Positions 1-7,428 of a stretch of DNA of 15,971 bases are shown here, one piece after another (the stretch's first letter is position 1; each line of letters opens with the position of its first letter). The stretch spans positions 1-15,971 of the forward strand of contig DASUDI010000019.1 of NCBI GenBank assembly GCA_036275695.1, read 5' to 3'. Position numbers and translations under genes: made by a program. Source of the DNA: Damh-18 sp036275695. Lineage in GTDB: Bacteria; Patescibacteriota; Minisyncoccia; Phycocordibacterales; UBA918. The notes below the pieces were generated by a model. That model was not told the origin of the DNA, searched no databases, and saw nothing but the letters and a program-made list of their open reading frames with translations.

Positions 1-815
1 ACTTGGAGAGACATACGGAAAGGATAGACGAACCATCAAGAAGATACAGGAAGCGTATACGCTTCCAAAGAAAGTACACACACCAAGACCAGTCCATCTA
101 TGAGTAGATGCAACATACTTTGGTGATCGAACAGAAGACACCAGCTGGTGTGTGGCGGTGTTTCGTGACTTCTATGGAAAGGAAGATTTCTGGTGGTCAT
201 ATGCACACACGGAGACTACGTCTGTGTACTATGAAGGAAGAATATATCTGGAGAAGTTTGGCTATACCATTATGAGTGTCACCGCAGATGGATTTGGTGG
301 CATCAGATAAGCATTTTCTGGTATATCATATCAAATGTGCTATGTGCATATGGAACGACTCCTTCGAAAGGGTGCAACACGCACTCCACAGACTGAAGCG
401 GGCAAGGTGTTACGTGCATTAACGCTCACGCTCTTTGAGACAACGAGTACCGTTTTCAGACAACGATATACAAACTACCTCGAAAAATATCTCCCTTTCT
501 TAAATGAAAAGACTACCAACCCCTTCATCGGAAGATCTGAATGGACACATGAACGACTGCGTACCGCAAGTCTTTCCGTATACACACATCTTCCGCATCT
601 TTTTACGTATGAAATTAATACCAAAATTCCCACCCAAAATTCCCACCACTTCAAATGCACTTGAAGCTCACTTTCGACATATCAATGAAGTCACTGCTAT
701 TCACTGCGGTTTGTCTCGTTCCCAGAAACAGAAGTTGATTAGTACGATATTGCTTGCTTCTACTATTGCACCATCTGAGGAGAAATTGAGAGAAATATTC
801 AAAAATAAGCACTAG
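1..815 (+). pseudogene. Decayed DDE (IS256/MULE-like) transposase, 5' end outside window
   Basis: Reading from base 2 gives a continuous transposase-like protein broken by TGA at 101-103 and TAA at 308-310. It leaves frame near 635 and resumes in the next frame to a TAG at 813-815. The three acidic residues expected of a DDE transposase are recognisable: Asp in VDATYF (codon 107-109), Asp in ADGFGG (287-289) and Glu in SNALEAHF (663-665). The frameshift is explained by a perfect 13-bp tandem duplication (622-634 and 635-647); removing one copy restores NTKIPTTSNALEA. The TAA most simply replaces a lysine codon. Three independent lesions make this a dead copy. The left end and its terminal repeat lie outside the window, and I could not identify the right terminal repeat with confidence. 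Family placement is from motif recall only. Confidence 0.85.
622..647 (+). repeat. 13-bp perfect tandem duplication inside the transposase
   Basis: Two adjacent identical copies of CAAAATTCCCACC. Thirteen is not a multiple of three, so the duplication shifts the reading frame; deleting one copy rejoins the two halves of the transposase exactly. This looks like slippage or a short duplication that inactivated the gene or followed its inactivation. Confidence 0.9.
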
Positions 816-889
816 ATTTTGTACCTTATACCTAATTTCTTCGTGCAGTGCTGTGCGCAGTAGAGCCTTACGACTCAGTGTAATCTTGT

Positions 890-905
890 GATAAAATTGC
901 GTAAA
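890..905 (+). promoter_or_regulatory. Candidate -10 for the transporter operon, near-leaderless start
   Basis: The sequence GATAAAAT at 890-897 resembles a -10 element preceded by TG. Transcription would start about 7 nt downstream, at or next to the ATG at 905. No SD-like sequence precedes that ATG. The -35 region (about 868-873) is poor, so the call rests on the -10 and its spacing. Confidence 0.35.
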
Positions 906-2404
906 TGATTGCATCCTTTAGACATATATTATTGCCTATAATTATAATTGCCTTATGTGGGTTAGGTGCTTTTTACGCCCTTGGAATTAAGCGTACTGAT
1001 AGACAAAGTGTTGAGACCCGTATAAGTCGTGAGAATGTACAGCGCGTTTCGATTGCTACAGGAAAGGTGGTTGCCGAGAGCGAAGCAACTTTAAAATTTC
1101 AAGTCAGAGGGGAGCTTTCTGAAATACGTGTCAAAGAGGGCGATCAAGTTGCTTCGGGTACTGTCATCGCGATGCTGTCTGTGGGAGAATTAGAAGCAGA
1201 ACGCAAAGCACTTGAAGCAAGTGTAAAATATTATACAGAATCAAAAAAAGATCTTATTTCAGGACGTGTGTCTGAAGCACAGTCATTAAGTCGTACCACC
1301 ATTGAAATTGCAGAAGAAAATTATAATAAAGTTAAGGAAAAGTATGACACATTAATTAAAAATGCATATAATGTTTTTTTAAATACTGATATTCAAGCAT
1401 ACCCAGTGAATTTCACTAATGAAAAGTCGCCTCCAATACTCTCGGGAACATATACATGTTCAAGGGAGGGGGTGTATGTTTTAGAGACATACGCGTCGGA
1501 TGCCTCAGGAGGATATTCGTTTCGGGCTTCTGGATTAGAACAAGGCACGTTTGAAGCGTGGACAGATACCGCGGGAGCACTTGGGCAGTGTGGATTATAT
1601 ATACAATTTGCTGAGGGAGAGAAATATGGAAGTACAAAGTGGGAGATACACATTCCCAATAAACGCTCTAGTAATTATGCAAATGCGTACAACGTGTATA
1701 TGGCTCTTTTAAAGGAAAGAGATGTGGTGCTGACTGGTGCGTTACAGCAAATTACCTCAGCGAAAGCGACGCAGATTTTTGAGGATGCGGATCCATCAGT
1801 TATGTCTGTCGCAAAGGCAGGGTCACAGATAGAACAAGCCCAGTCACTTCTTTTTCAGATTGATGAACGTATTAAAAATTATTCCATCAAAGCACCGTTT
1901 GATGGAATAATAGCTGATATAAATATGGAGGTTGGAGAGACCGTTGATGACTCAAAATTTGTTTCCATGGTAGGAGGTAGTAATTTTACTATTGAAGCAC
2001 GTGTCCCAGAGTTTGCGGTTCGTCCTCTACACATTGGTGATGTGGTGAGGATGAGTTTTGATGCTGCGCCCCAGGAAACAGTATTTGGTTTAGTTGATTA
2101 CATATCTCCCAAAGCATCACCCATTGGAAGTGTTGCCTATTACGATACGCGCATAAAGTTTATTGACCATCCTGCGTGGCTACGCGACGGTCTTACCGCT
2201 GATATTGAGATTGTGCATGAAAGTAGAACAGGTGTTTTGGCAGTCCCCAAGCAATTTATTTTTTATGAAGATGATGTGGCATATGTGTATGTGTATGAGC
2301 ATGGCAAGCACATTAAAAACGAAGCACATATCGGTCTGGAAGGCACGGATGGATTGGTAGAAATTTTAAATATACCTGAGCACACTGTGGTAATGATGCC
2401 ATAA
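905..2404 (+). CDS. HlyD/MacA-type membrane-fusion (periplasmic adaptor-like) protein
   Basis: The 499-aa protein has an N-terminal membrane anchor (about residues 8-27), then a biotinyl-lipoyl-like half motif (about 50-92: ATGKVVAES, VRGELSEIRVKEGDQVASG). A coiled hairpin follows, with the second lipoyl half at about 327-348 (IKAPFDGIIADINMEVGETV) and beta-barrel segments after it. Between the hairpin helices, at about residues 155-265, sits a beta-rich insertion with two cysteines (C185, C229) that ordinary MacA lacks. It starts a three-gene operon; the permease begins 4 nt after its stop. It should couple the permease and ATPase to extracellular export. In a single-membrane cell it would act outside the membrane without a TolC partner. 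Substrate unknown. No SD precedes the start. Confidence 0.88.
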   Translation: MIASFRHILLPIIIIALCGLGAFYALGIKRTDRQSVETRISRENVQRVSIATGKVVAESEATLKFQVRGELSEIRVKEGDQVASGTVIAMLSVGELEAERKALEASVKYYTESKKDLISGRVSEAQSLSRTTIEIAEENYNKVKEKYDTLIKNAYNVFLNTDIQAYPVNFTNEKSPPILSGTYTCSREGVYVLETYASDASGGYSFRASGLEQGTFEAWTDTAGALGQCGLYIQFAEGEKYGSTKWEIHIPNKRSSNYANAYNVYMALLKERDVVLTGALQQITSAKATQIFEDADPSVMSVAKAGSQIEQAQSLLFQIDERIKNYSIKAPFDGIIADINMEVGETVDDSKFVSMVGGSNFTIEARVPEFAVRPLHIGDVVRMSFDAAPQETVFGLVDYISPKASPIGSVAYYDTRIKFIDHPAWLRDGLTADIEIVHESRTGVLAVPKQFIFYEDDVAYVYVYEHGKHIKNEAHIGLEGTDGLVEILNIPEHTVVMMP

Positions 2405-2408
2405 AAAT

Positions 2409-3653
2409 ATGCATGAGATACGCATTGGTATTTTGCTTGGAGTAAAGCAAATGGTACGCGCAAATAAGTGGATGTCGCTACTTATGATTTGTGTTGTTTC
2501 GTTTACATTCCTTAATCTGGTAGTTATTCAGGGTATACTACTTGGTATTACTGAGGGCGCATTAGAAAGTACCCGAACACAAGCATTAAGTGATATTACT
2601 ATCGAACCTAGTCCTGAACAGGGATATATAGAGCATTCACAGCAACTTTTAAGAGAATTGGTGCAATATCCCGACATCGCCTCGTATTCCGAGCGATATG
2701 AAGAATTGGCGGTGATAGAGGCAAATTACCATGTACCCATTGGAGGTCAAGATCCGGATGTTATTGGGGTAAATATATTTGGCGTTGATCCACTCCGCGA
2801 GATGGAAACAGTTGATACTAAAAGCATAATGGGTGAAGGTGAATTTCTCATACCTGAGGAAAGGGGGTATATTGTTATTGGTAAACATTACATAGACAGA
2901 TACGCAAAAGATTACGGTGATATGTATGATTCATTGCGCGATATTCACCCAGGATCTGTAGTTCGCATTTGGGTTGGTGAGGAAAGTTATGAATTTACGG
3001 TTAAGGGCATCATTGATTCAAAAGTCGATATGGCATCACTTAGTGTGTTTATTTCTGAAAAGGATTTTCGGAGAATATTTAATCGTGCTGACTTTAATGT
3101 AAATAAAATCCTCGTGCGGCTTGTGGACAAAACGAGATCTGAACAAGTTGCACGTAGTTTGAATCATTCAAACATTAGCGAAGATGTTCGTATTAAGGTC
3201 TTTAGTGAAGATATTCCAAAACTCATTACTGATGTGCGAGATACTTTCTCAAAACTCTCTCTTGTTATAAGTTCAATAAGTGTCTTTGTGGCGACAATTA
3301 CAGTTTTTATTATTATTTTCATAAACGTGCTTTCAAGGCGAAGACAAATTGGAATATTGAAAGCAATTGGTGTGAGTCGTACCACACTTGTGTGGGCGTA
3401 CGTTACTCAAGCAGCATGCTATGGATTTCTCGGAATTGGCATCGCACTTATGGCCCTGTATGGGTATATTATTCCATACTTCATTCAGAATCCAATAGAT
3501 TTTCCCTATACTTACGTAAGCCTTTACCTCACCACGTATGACATAGTTTTTCGTGCGGGTATGCTCACGCTTATGTTGATTGTTGCGGGATATATTCCTG
3601 CACGCATGATAATTCGTCAGAATACACTCAATGTAATTACTGGCAGAACTTAG
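2409..3653 (+). CDS. MacB/FtsX-family ABC transporter permease
   Basis: The 414-aa protein has the MacB/LolC fold order: one N-terminal membrane helix (about 21-45), a large extracytoplasmic domain (about 46-282), then three C-terminal helices (about 283-308, 328-356, 377-398). After the second helix comes the FtsX-family cytoplasmic stretch SRRRQIGILKAIGVSRTT, which contacts the ATPase. It starts 4 nt after the adaptor stop and ends 11 nt before the ATPase, so translation is probably coupled. Proteins of this type do not pump through the bilayer in the usual sense; they transmit ATPase motion to the adaptor (mechanotransmission). Substrates in known relatives include peptides, lipoproteins and macrolides; nothing here fixes the substrate. 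Confidence 0.88.
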   Translation: MHEIRIGILLGVKQMVRANKWMSLLMICVVSFTFLNLVVIQGILLGITEGALESTRTQALSDITIEPSPEQGYIEHSQQLLRELVQYPDIASYSERYEELAVIEANYHVPIGGQDPDVIGVNIFGVDPLREMETVDTKSIMGEGEFLIPEERGYIVIGKHYIDRYAKDYGDMYDSLRDIHPGSVVRIWVGEESYEFTVKGIIDSKVDMASLSVFISEKDFRRIFNRADFNVNKILVRLVDKTRSEQVARSLNHSNISEDVRIKVFSEDIPKLITDVRDTFSKLSLVISSISVFVATITVFIIIFINVLSRRRQIGILKAIGVSRTTLVWAYVTQAACYGFLGIGIALMALYGYIIPYFIQNPIDFPYTYVSLYLTTYDIVFRAGMLTLMLIVAGYIPARMIIRQNTLNVITGRT

Positions 3654-3664
3654 AATGTAAAGAT

Positions 3665-4345
3665 ATGGCACTTATTGAAATTAAGGATTTGAAACGGTAT
3701 TTTATTACAAAGTCGCACACAACGCAGGTGCTTAATGGTATCACGTTTACGATAGATGAAGGGAGTTTTGTTGCAATTGTAGGTCGTTCAGGCGCGGGTA
3801 AATCAACATTATTATATCAGCTCGCATTACTCGACACCCCTAGTGAAGGGACTATTATTATCGATGGTCAGAATACAAGTACTTTTTCAGAAAAGCAATT
3901 TGAACTTTTTAGGTTGCACACACTTGGATATGTATTTCAGGATTACGCGCTCATTCCTGACCTAACCGTTGCTGAGAATATTTTATTTCCGTTGCATATG
4001 CGGAATATCGACAAAATACAGTCTACGCACATGCTGCACGAGGCATTGGATGCGGTTGATTTACGAGATAAAAAAGATATGTTTCCGACACATTTATCCG
4101 GTGGAGAGCAACAGAGGGTGTCAATTGCACGCGCAGTTGCGGGAAGTCCACGCATATTGTTTGCCGATGAGCCTACCGCAAATCTAGATAGTAGGGCAGG
4201 ACGGCGCGTTATTGATCTGCTCACAAAAATTAATCAACAAGGAAAAACGGTTGTTATGGTCACACATGATCTCGAATATACCGAGTCATGCAGTAGAATC
4301 ATAGAACTTAATGACGGAGTTGTTATTTCAGATACCAAACGATAG
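3665..4345 (+). CDS. MacB/LolD-type ABC transporter ATPase
   Basis: The 226-aa ATP-binding protein has every expected motif: Walker A GRSGAGKST (40-48), Q-loop Gln92, signature LSGGEQQ (144-150), Walker B ILFADEP with catalytic Glu169, and the switch His201 in VTHD. Length and motif spacing fit the stand-alone LolD/MacB ATPase class. It is the last gene of the adaptor-permease-ATPase operon and ends 37 nt before the stop of a convergent acyl carrier protein gene. The start ATG lies 11 nt after the permease stop; only a weak purine stretch precedes it. Complete and apparently functional. Confidence 0.93.
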   Translation: MALIEIKDLKRYFITKSHTTQVLNGITFTIDEGSFVAIVGRSGAGKSTLLYQLALLDTPSEGTIIIDGQNTSTFSEKQFELFRLHTLGYVFQDYALIPDLTVAENILFPLHMRNIDKIQSTHMLHEALDAVDLRDKKDMFPTHLSGGEQQRVSIARAVAGSPRILFADEPTANLDSRAGRRVIDLLTKINQQGKTVVMVTHDLEYTESCSRIIELNDGVVISDTKR

Positions 4346-4382
4346 TATATGTTCTATGTATCTTACAGTGAATACACTTGGT

Positions 4383-4652
4383 TTAGTGTGCTAATGTACT
4401 ATCTTTCTTACGCGATGTCTCTCGAGAAACATACCTGATGATGTCTGAAACTGTCTGAAGTTCTGCTACATCCTCATAAGTAGTCTCAAATTGATAATGC
4501 GCCTCAAAGGTCAGTAATAATTCGAATAATTGGATAGAGTCTTCTGATAAATCTGATATCTTCATATCAGTGCGTATGCTGTGTGGATTTAGCGCAAGTG
4601 CGCGCGCAATAATATCTATTACCTCGTTTTGAATTTGTGGACTCGGTTCCAT
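4383..4652 (-). CDS. Acyl carrier protein
   Basis: The 89-aa acidic protein has the ACP four-helix pattern and the phosphopantetheine attachment motif EDSIQLFEL, with Ser39 the residue that would carry the prosthetic group. Downstream, EDVAELQTVSDIIRYV matches the helix III-IV segment of ACPs. It is the last gene of a minus-strand operon and follows a phosphopantetheinyl transferase by 35 nt, the enzyme that would activate it. Its job is probably to present acyl chains to the neighbouring FeeM-like and PlsC-like acyltransferases. It departs from a textbook AcpP in lacking the usual DSL triplet (DSI here), which suggests a specialised ACP. No SD is visible. Confidence 0.88.
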   Translation of the reverse strand: MEPSPQIQNEVIDIIARALALNPHSIRTDMKISDLSEDSIQLFELLLTFEAHYQFETTYEDVAELQTVSDIIRYVSRETSRKKDSTLAH

Positions 4653-4687
4653 AAGTGTTTAGTGAGATACTTAGTATCTAAAATCTA

Positions 4688-5290
4688 TTAAACTTTTTCA
4701 AGTACAATAGCAACTATATAATTATCGAATATTCTAGTCCAGTGGACTAAAATATTCTCCAAAAAAACACCGTTTCTATACAGTGATATTGAACCACAAA
4801 GCTCCCCACGTATTTCAATTGTTTTTGGATGTGCTCTGAGTCCCGCTTTAATAGATTTTAGGTACGCTTCTTTAATGCACCAACGTATCGTGTTGTCGAT
4901 TTTGAGCTCATAAGATGATTTTTCCTGGTCTCGCTGCTCATTTTTTGTGAGGAAACCATTACGAGTCATGGTATTGAAATTGCGAACGCGTTCCATATCA
5001 ATACCAATTGTGGAAATTTGACCACCTTCAATAGCAAGCGAGATGGCAATGCTATCTGTATGTGTAATAGAAATTAATGGTGGGGTGCGTACAGATCCAA
5101 TAATTTCAACGTAAGGTGCGCCACATATTTCTTTCTTAATACTGAATGGTATTTGATTTGACGTGCCTAGTAGCAACTCATTTTTTTGAAATAGTTGATT
5201 TACGGCATATCGTGTTGCGCGCGCTCCCTGTGTAGACAGGATGCGCTTTGAGATAATTCTTTCTTGTGGATTTATACAAGATGTCTTCAT
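4688..5290 (-). CDS. 4'-phosphopantetheinyl transferase
   Basis: The protein carries the PPTase motifs in order: ISITHTD (73-79, counterpart of the family's SxSHs motif), GIDME (96-100, metal-binding Asp98 and Glu100), Glu118, and WCIKEAYLK (137-145, matching WxxKEAxxK). The enzyme transfers the phosphopantetheine arm of CoA to the serine of an ACP; the ACP gene lies 35 nt downstream. I prefer the ATG at 5290 (200 aa), 11 nt after the preceding stop; an in-frame ATG at 5335 would overlap the previous gene by 34 nt and add 15 residues. At about 200 residues it is nearer in size to Sfp-type enzymes than to small AcpS, consistent with service to a dedicated secondary pathway. Confidence 0.85.
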   Translation of the reverse strand: MKTSCINPQERIISKRILSTQGARATRYAVNQLFQKNELLLGTSNQIPFSIKKEICGAPYVEIIGSVRTPPLISITHTDSIAISLAIEGGQISTIGIDMERVRNFNTMTRNGFLTKNEQRDQEKSSYELKIDNTIRWCIKEAYLKSIKAGLRAHPKTIEIRGELCGSISLYRNGVFLENILVHWTRIFDNYIVAIVLEKV

Positions 5291-5301
5291 AAATATATTT
5301 T

Positions 5302-5922
5302 TTATACCGTAAGATGTGGTGGGGTTTGTAGGCATACTTTTCTAAGAATGAGATTATCAGCGTGTCCCTCGTGCGCTTGCATTTTAAGTTTTAGTGTATC
5401 GAGTCGATATGCAATTGCAGGCGCCCCGTTTACTGAATTATATGTTCGCTCCTCTGAAAAAGCGACTGCACCAAGAAATTCATAAAATTTTACATGCTTT
5501 GGGTTGATGGCAAAAACGTATGTATTGATATTATGTTCAAAAGAAAAATGGATAATGAGCGAGAGAAGATTGAGTGAAATTTCACGTTCACTGAGCGCAA
5601 ACCGTGATAGAGCTTCATGATCAATGGCAAATTGTGAGACCTCTGTGATTGAGGAATCATTAGTACGCAACACACAAAGTTCCTTATTAAAAAGTGTATC
5701 CATAGGAATTTCTCCCATGTCTTGGATCAATGATATGGTACCGACAGCATGTGTATCAAGTGAGCATAAAAATGTTGTTGCTCCTGGTTTATTGAGATAT
5801 TTGTGAATAGGACTACGCTCCTCATTCTCTGGTAAATATCCTTCTTGTTTATAAACCTTTGATATAAGTCCACGTACTGCGTCAATTTTAGGTTTCGTAT
5901 TAGCAATAGTATACGTTAGCAT
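5302..5922 (-). CDS. FeeM-like N-acyl amino acid synthase (copy B)
   Basis: The 206-aa protein has the GNAT/LuxI-like fold signature of N-acyl amino acid synthases related to FeeM: GTISLIQDMGEIPMDTLF (61-78), ITEVSQFAID (92-101), and the C-terminal block FAINPKHVKFYEFLG (137-151) followed by SEERTYNSVNGAPAIAYRLD (156-175). FeeM joins a long-chain acyl group from acyl-ACP to tyrosine. Here the acceptor amino acid is unknown. It lies between its paralogue and the PPTase gene, so an acyl-ACP donor fits. It aligns without gaps to copy A over all 206 residues, with about 112 identities counted by hand. It keeps the NPKH and VNGAPA motifs that copy A has lost, so it looks the more conventional of the two. 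Confidence 0.8.
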   Translation of the reverse strand: MLTYTIANTKPKIDAVRGLISKVYKQEGYLPENEERSPIHKYLNKPGATTFLCSLDTHAVGTISLIQDMGEIPMDTLFNKELCVLRTNDSSITEVSQFAIDHEALSRFALSEREISLNLLSLIIHFSFEHNINTYVFAINPKHVKFYEFLGAVAFSEERTYNSVNGAPAIAYRLDTLKLKMQAHEGHADNLILRKVCLQTPPHLTV

Positions 5923-5970
5923 AAGTATAGTATGGACATATTTAATAGTAGTAATCGTAGTGGGCCATGT

Positions 5971-6591
5971 TTATTGAATGAGTGTGGGAGCAGGGTGTGC
6001 AAATAATTTCTTAAGTACGATACTATCGATTGTGCTGTTGCTAATCTGCGTGTTGAGTTTGCGCATATCAAGTTTATAGGCGGCGACAGGAATTATATTA
6101 GCAAATCCGTATGTTCGTTCTTCTGAGAGAGGGAGAGCTCCAAGTAGTTCATAAAATTTTGCATGTTTATGTTTGACTGCGAACACGTAGGTTTGAATGT
6201 TTTGTTCAAATGAAAATTGGGTAATTAAATAAAGGAGGTTTAATGACAACTCGTGCTCATTAAATGAGAAATTTAGTATAGTATCACGGTCAATTGCAAA
6301 CTGAGATATTTCAGCAATCTTTTTATTTTCATTACGGAGAACATCAAGTACATCTTTGAATTGAGTATCCATGGGAAGTTCACCACTGTCTTGAATTACA
6401 GATATAGTACCGACTATCTTTGTCTTAATGTAAGCTAAAAATGTCGTTGCTCCTGGTTTATTGAGATATTGGTAAATGGGACTATATTCCTCATCTTCCG
6501 GTAGGTATCCAACTTTATGGTACATCTTAGAAATAAGTGACCGCGCAACTTCCATTTGTTCAACTGTTTTAGCGATAGTATAGGTAAACAT
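5971..6591 (-). CDS. FeeM-like N-acyl amino acid synthase (copy A)
   Basis: Paralogue of the next gene. The ATG at 6591 gives 206 aa beginning MFTYTIAKT, matching MLTYTIANT of copy B exactly in length and register; an ATG at 6618 would add nine residues and overlap the preceding PlsC-like gene, so I reject it. Conserved blocks are GTISVIQDSGELPMDTQF (61-78), IAEISQFAID (92-101) and KHAKFYELLG (142-151). It differs at two family motifs: NPKH is KHKH here, and VNGAPAI is replaced by a different stretch (ANIIPVA). It starts 4 nt after the PlsC-like stop, so it is probably translationally coupled. The duplicate may use another amino acid or acyl chain length; that is inference. Confidence 0.78.
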   Translation of the reverse strand: MFTYTIAKTVEQMEVARSLISKMYHKVGYLPEDEEYSPIYQYLNKPGATTFLAYIKTKIVGTISVIQDSGELPMDTQFKDVLDVLRNENKKIAEISQFAIDRDTILNFSFNEHELSLNLLYLITQFSFEQNIQTYVFAVKHKHAKFYELLGALPLSEERTYGFANIIPVAAYKLDMRKLNTQISNSTIDSIVLKKLFAHPAPTLIQ

Positions 6592-6595
6592 AGTA

Positions 6596-7246
6596 TTATG
6601 GACGTACAAATGGTTCATTAATGAGTTTCAGTATATCATCCTTTGAAAGGTTTTTGGGTGAATGAATGACCTCCCCATAGGTAATCGAACGTTTTGATGT
6701 ACTCCACATTGGGTTATTAAATCCGCGTAGACGAACGAAAAGAATAGATGAAGCGTGTGGCGCTGATAAGGTAATGCCTCCCATAATATCACCAATATTT
6801 GTATCCTTGTTTATGCGCCCCTCAGGGAATAGCATAAGAGTCTTTCTCTTTTTTAGGAGATCACGAATATAGAACACCGCACGCATTTTCTCCTCACTAG
6901 TTGAACCAATGCTGAAGCATCCCCAAAATTTTAGTACTGGGAAAAAAGAAGGGTTATAGTTTTTATTTGTAAATACTTCGTGTGAGGTGGGGAAACGTAC
7001 GGGTAGTATTCTAAGCCATGTTCTCAAGGGCATCGACATCAATATGATAAATGGATCGACACGTGATTGATGGTTTGACACTATCAGGGTGCCTTGTTTA
7101 ATTTGAGAGAATGCTTCATGATTTGAAATTATATTTGGTCTGTATATGAGACGGAGGGGGACAGAGGCAAATATGTATAGAATAATTAATGATATTTTTA
7201 GAAATAAATCTGAATACGTCGGCGCTCCATTTTTATGTTTTTTCAC
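6596..7246 (-). CDS. PlsC-like 1-acyl-glycerol-phosphate/lysolipid O-acyltransferase
   Basis: The 216-aa protein has an N-terminal hydrophobic helix (about 15-35), then the acyltransferase motif NHQSRVD with catalytic His59 and Asp64, and substrate-binding FPEGR (140-144). These are the HX4D and FPEG motifs of the PlsC/LPLAT family, which adds acyl chains to lysophospholipids or lyso-aminolipids at the membrane. The start is a GTG at 7246; an in-frame stop lies just upstream. It heads the operon and ends 4 nt before the first FeeM-like gene. That context recalls OlsA, which O-acylates lyso-ornithine lipid made by OlsB. It could equally make ordinary phosphatidic acid. Confidence 0.82.
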   Translation of the reverse strand: MKKHKNGAPTYSDLFLKISLIILYIFASVPLRLIYRPNIISNHEAFSQIKQGTLIVSNHQSRVDPFIILMSMPLRTWLRILPVRFPTSHEVFTNKNYNPSFFPVLKFWGCFSIGSTSEEKMRAVFYIRDLLKKRKTLMLFPEGRINKDTNIGDIMGGITLSAPHASSILFVRLRGFNNPMWSTSKRSITYGEVIHSPKNLSKDDILKLINEPFVRP

Positions 7247-7280
7247 GTATTATAATTATTAATTCATAAGATTTACCTAG

Positions 7281-7355
7281 GTCTAGCGTAGTAAAATGTT
7301 CGTGTTTTTGACGCTCACACTTATCTTATCTTAATAATGATACCTGTCTAGCGTA
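7281..7355 (-). repeat. 10-bp direct repeat upstream of the acyl operon
   Basis: GTCTAGCGTA occurs at 7281-7290 and 7346-7355, 65 bp apart (about six helical turns), in the gap between the plsC-like operon and the upstream terminator. On the coding strand each copy contains a TAGAC core resembling a -35 hexamer; from the proximal copy, TAGACC, 18 nt and TAATAA would give a start within a few nt of the GTG. It may be an operator, tandem -35 elements, or both. Confidence 0.45.
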
Positions 7356-7379
7356 TAAATAACCGAGGTGAAATACAAA

Positions 7380-7407
7380 AAGACACAGTGAGAGGAAACT
7401 GTGTCTT
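7380..7407 (-). terminator. Intrinsic terminator after the second PlsC-like gene
   Basis: AAGACACAGT (7380-7389) pairs perfectly with ACTGTGTCTT (7398-7407) around an 8-nt loop. On the minus strand the stem is followed by a T-rich run (complement of 7371-7379). It sits about 22 nt beyond the stop of the gene ending at 7429, so that gene is probably transcribed separately from the acyl operon. Confidence 0.75.
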
Positions 7408-7428
7408 GGCGAGTTTTTCATTGTTATA

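Noticed and set aside
101..103. TGA in the transposase frame as a recoded codon (alternative genetic code known in some CPR groups)
   Set aside because: A second stop (TAA) and a frameshift occur in the same gene, and TGA ends a recognised reading frame elsewhere (the 49-aa ORF), while intact housekeeping genes contain no internal TGA. Decay is simpler.
651..914. Minus-strand 87-codon frame across the end of the transposase
   Set aside because: It is antisense to pseudogene and promoter sequence and shows no recognisable features.
4341..4403. Inverted repeat GATAGTA / TACTATC and ACACT / AGTGT between the ATPase and ACP genes as a terminator
   Set aside because: Stems are only 5 to 7 bp, the outer pair lies within coding ends and there is no U-tract; not strong enough to call.
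6592..6618. Upstream start for FeeM-like copy A
   Set aside because: Starting at 6591 makes the two paralogues equal in length and gap-free; the earlier ATG overlaps the PlsC-like gene.
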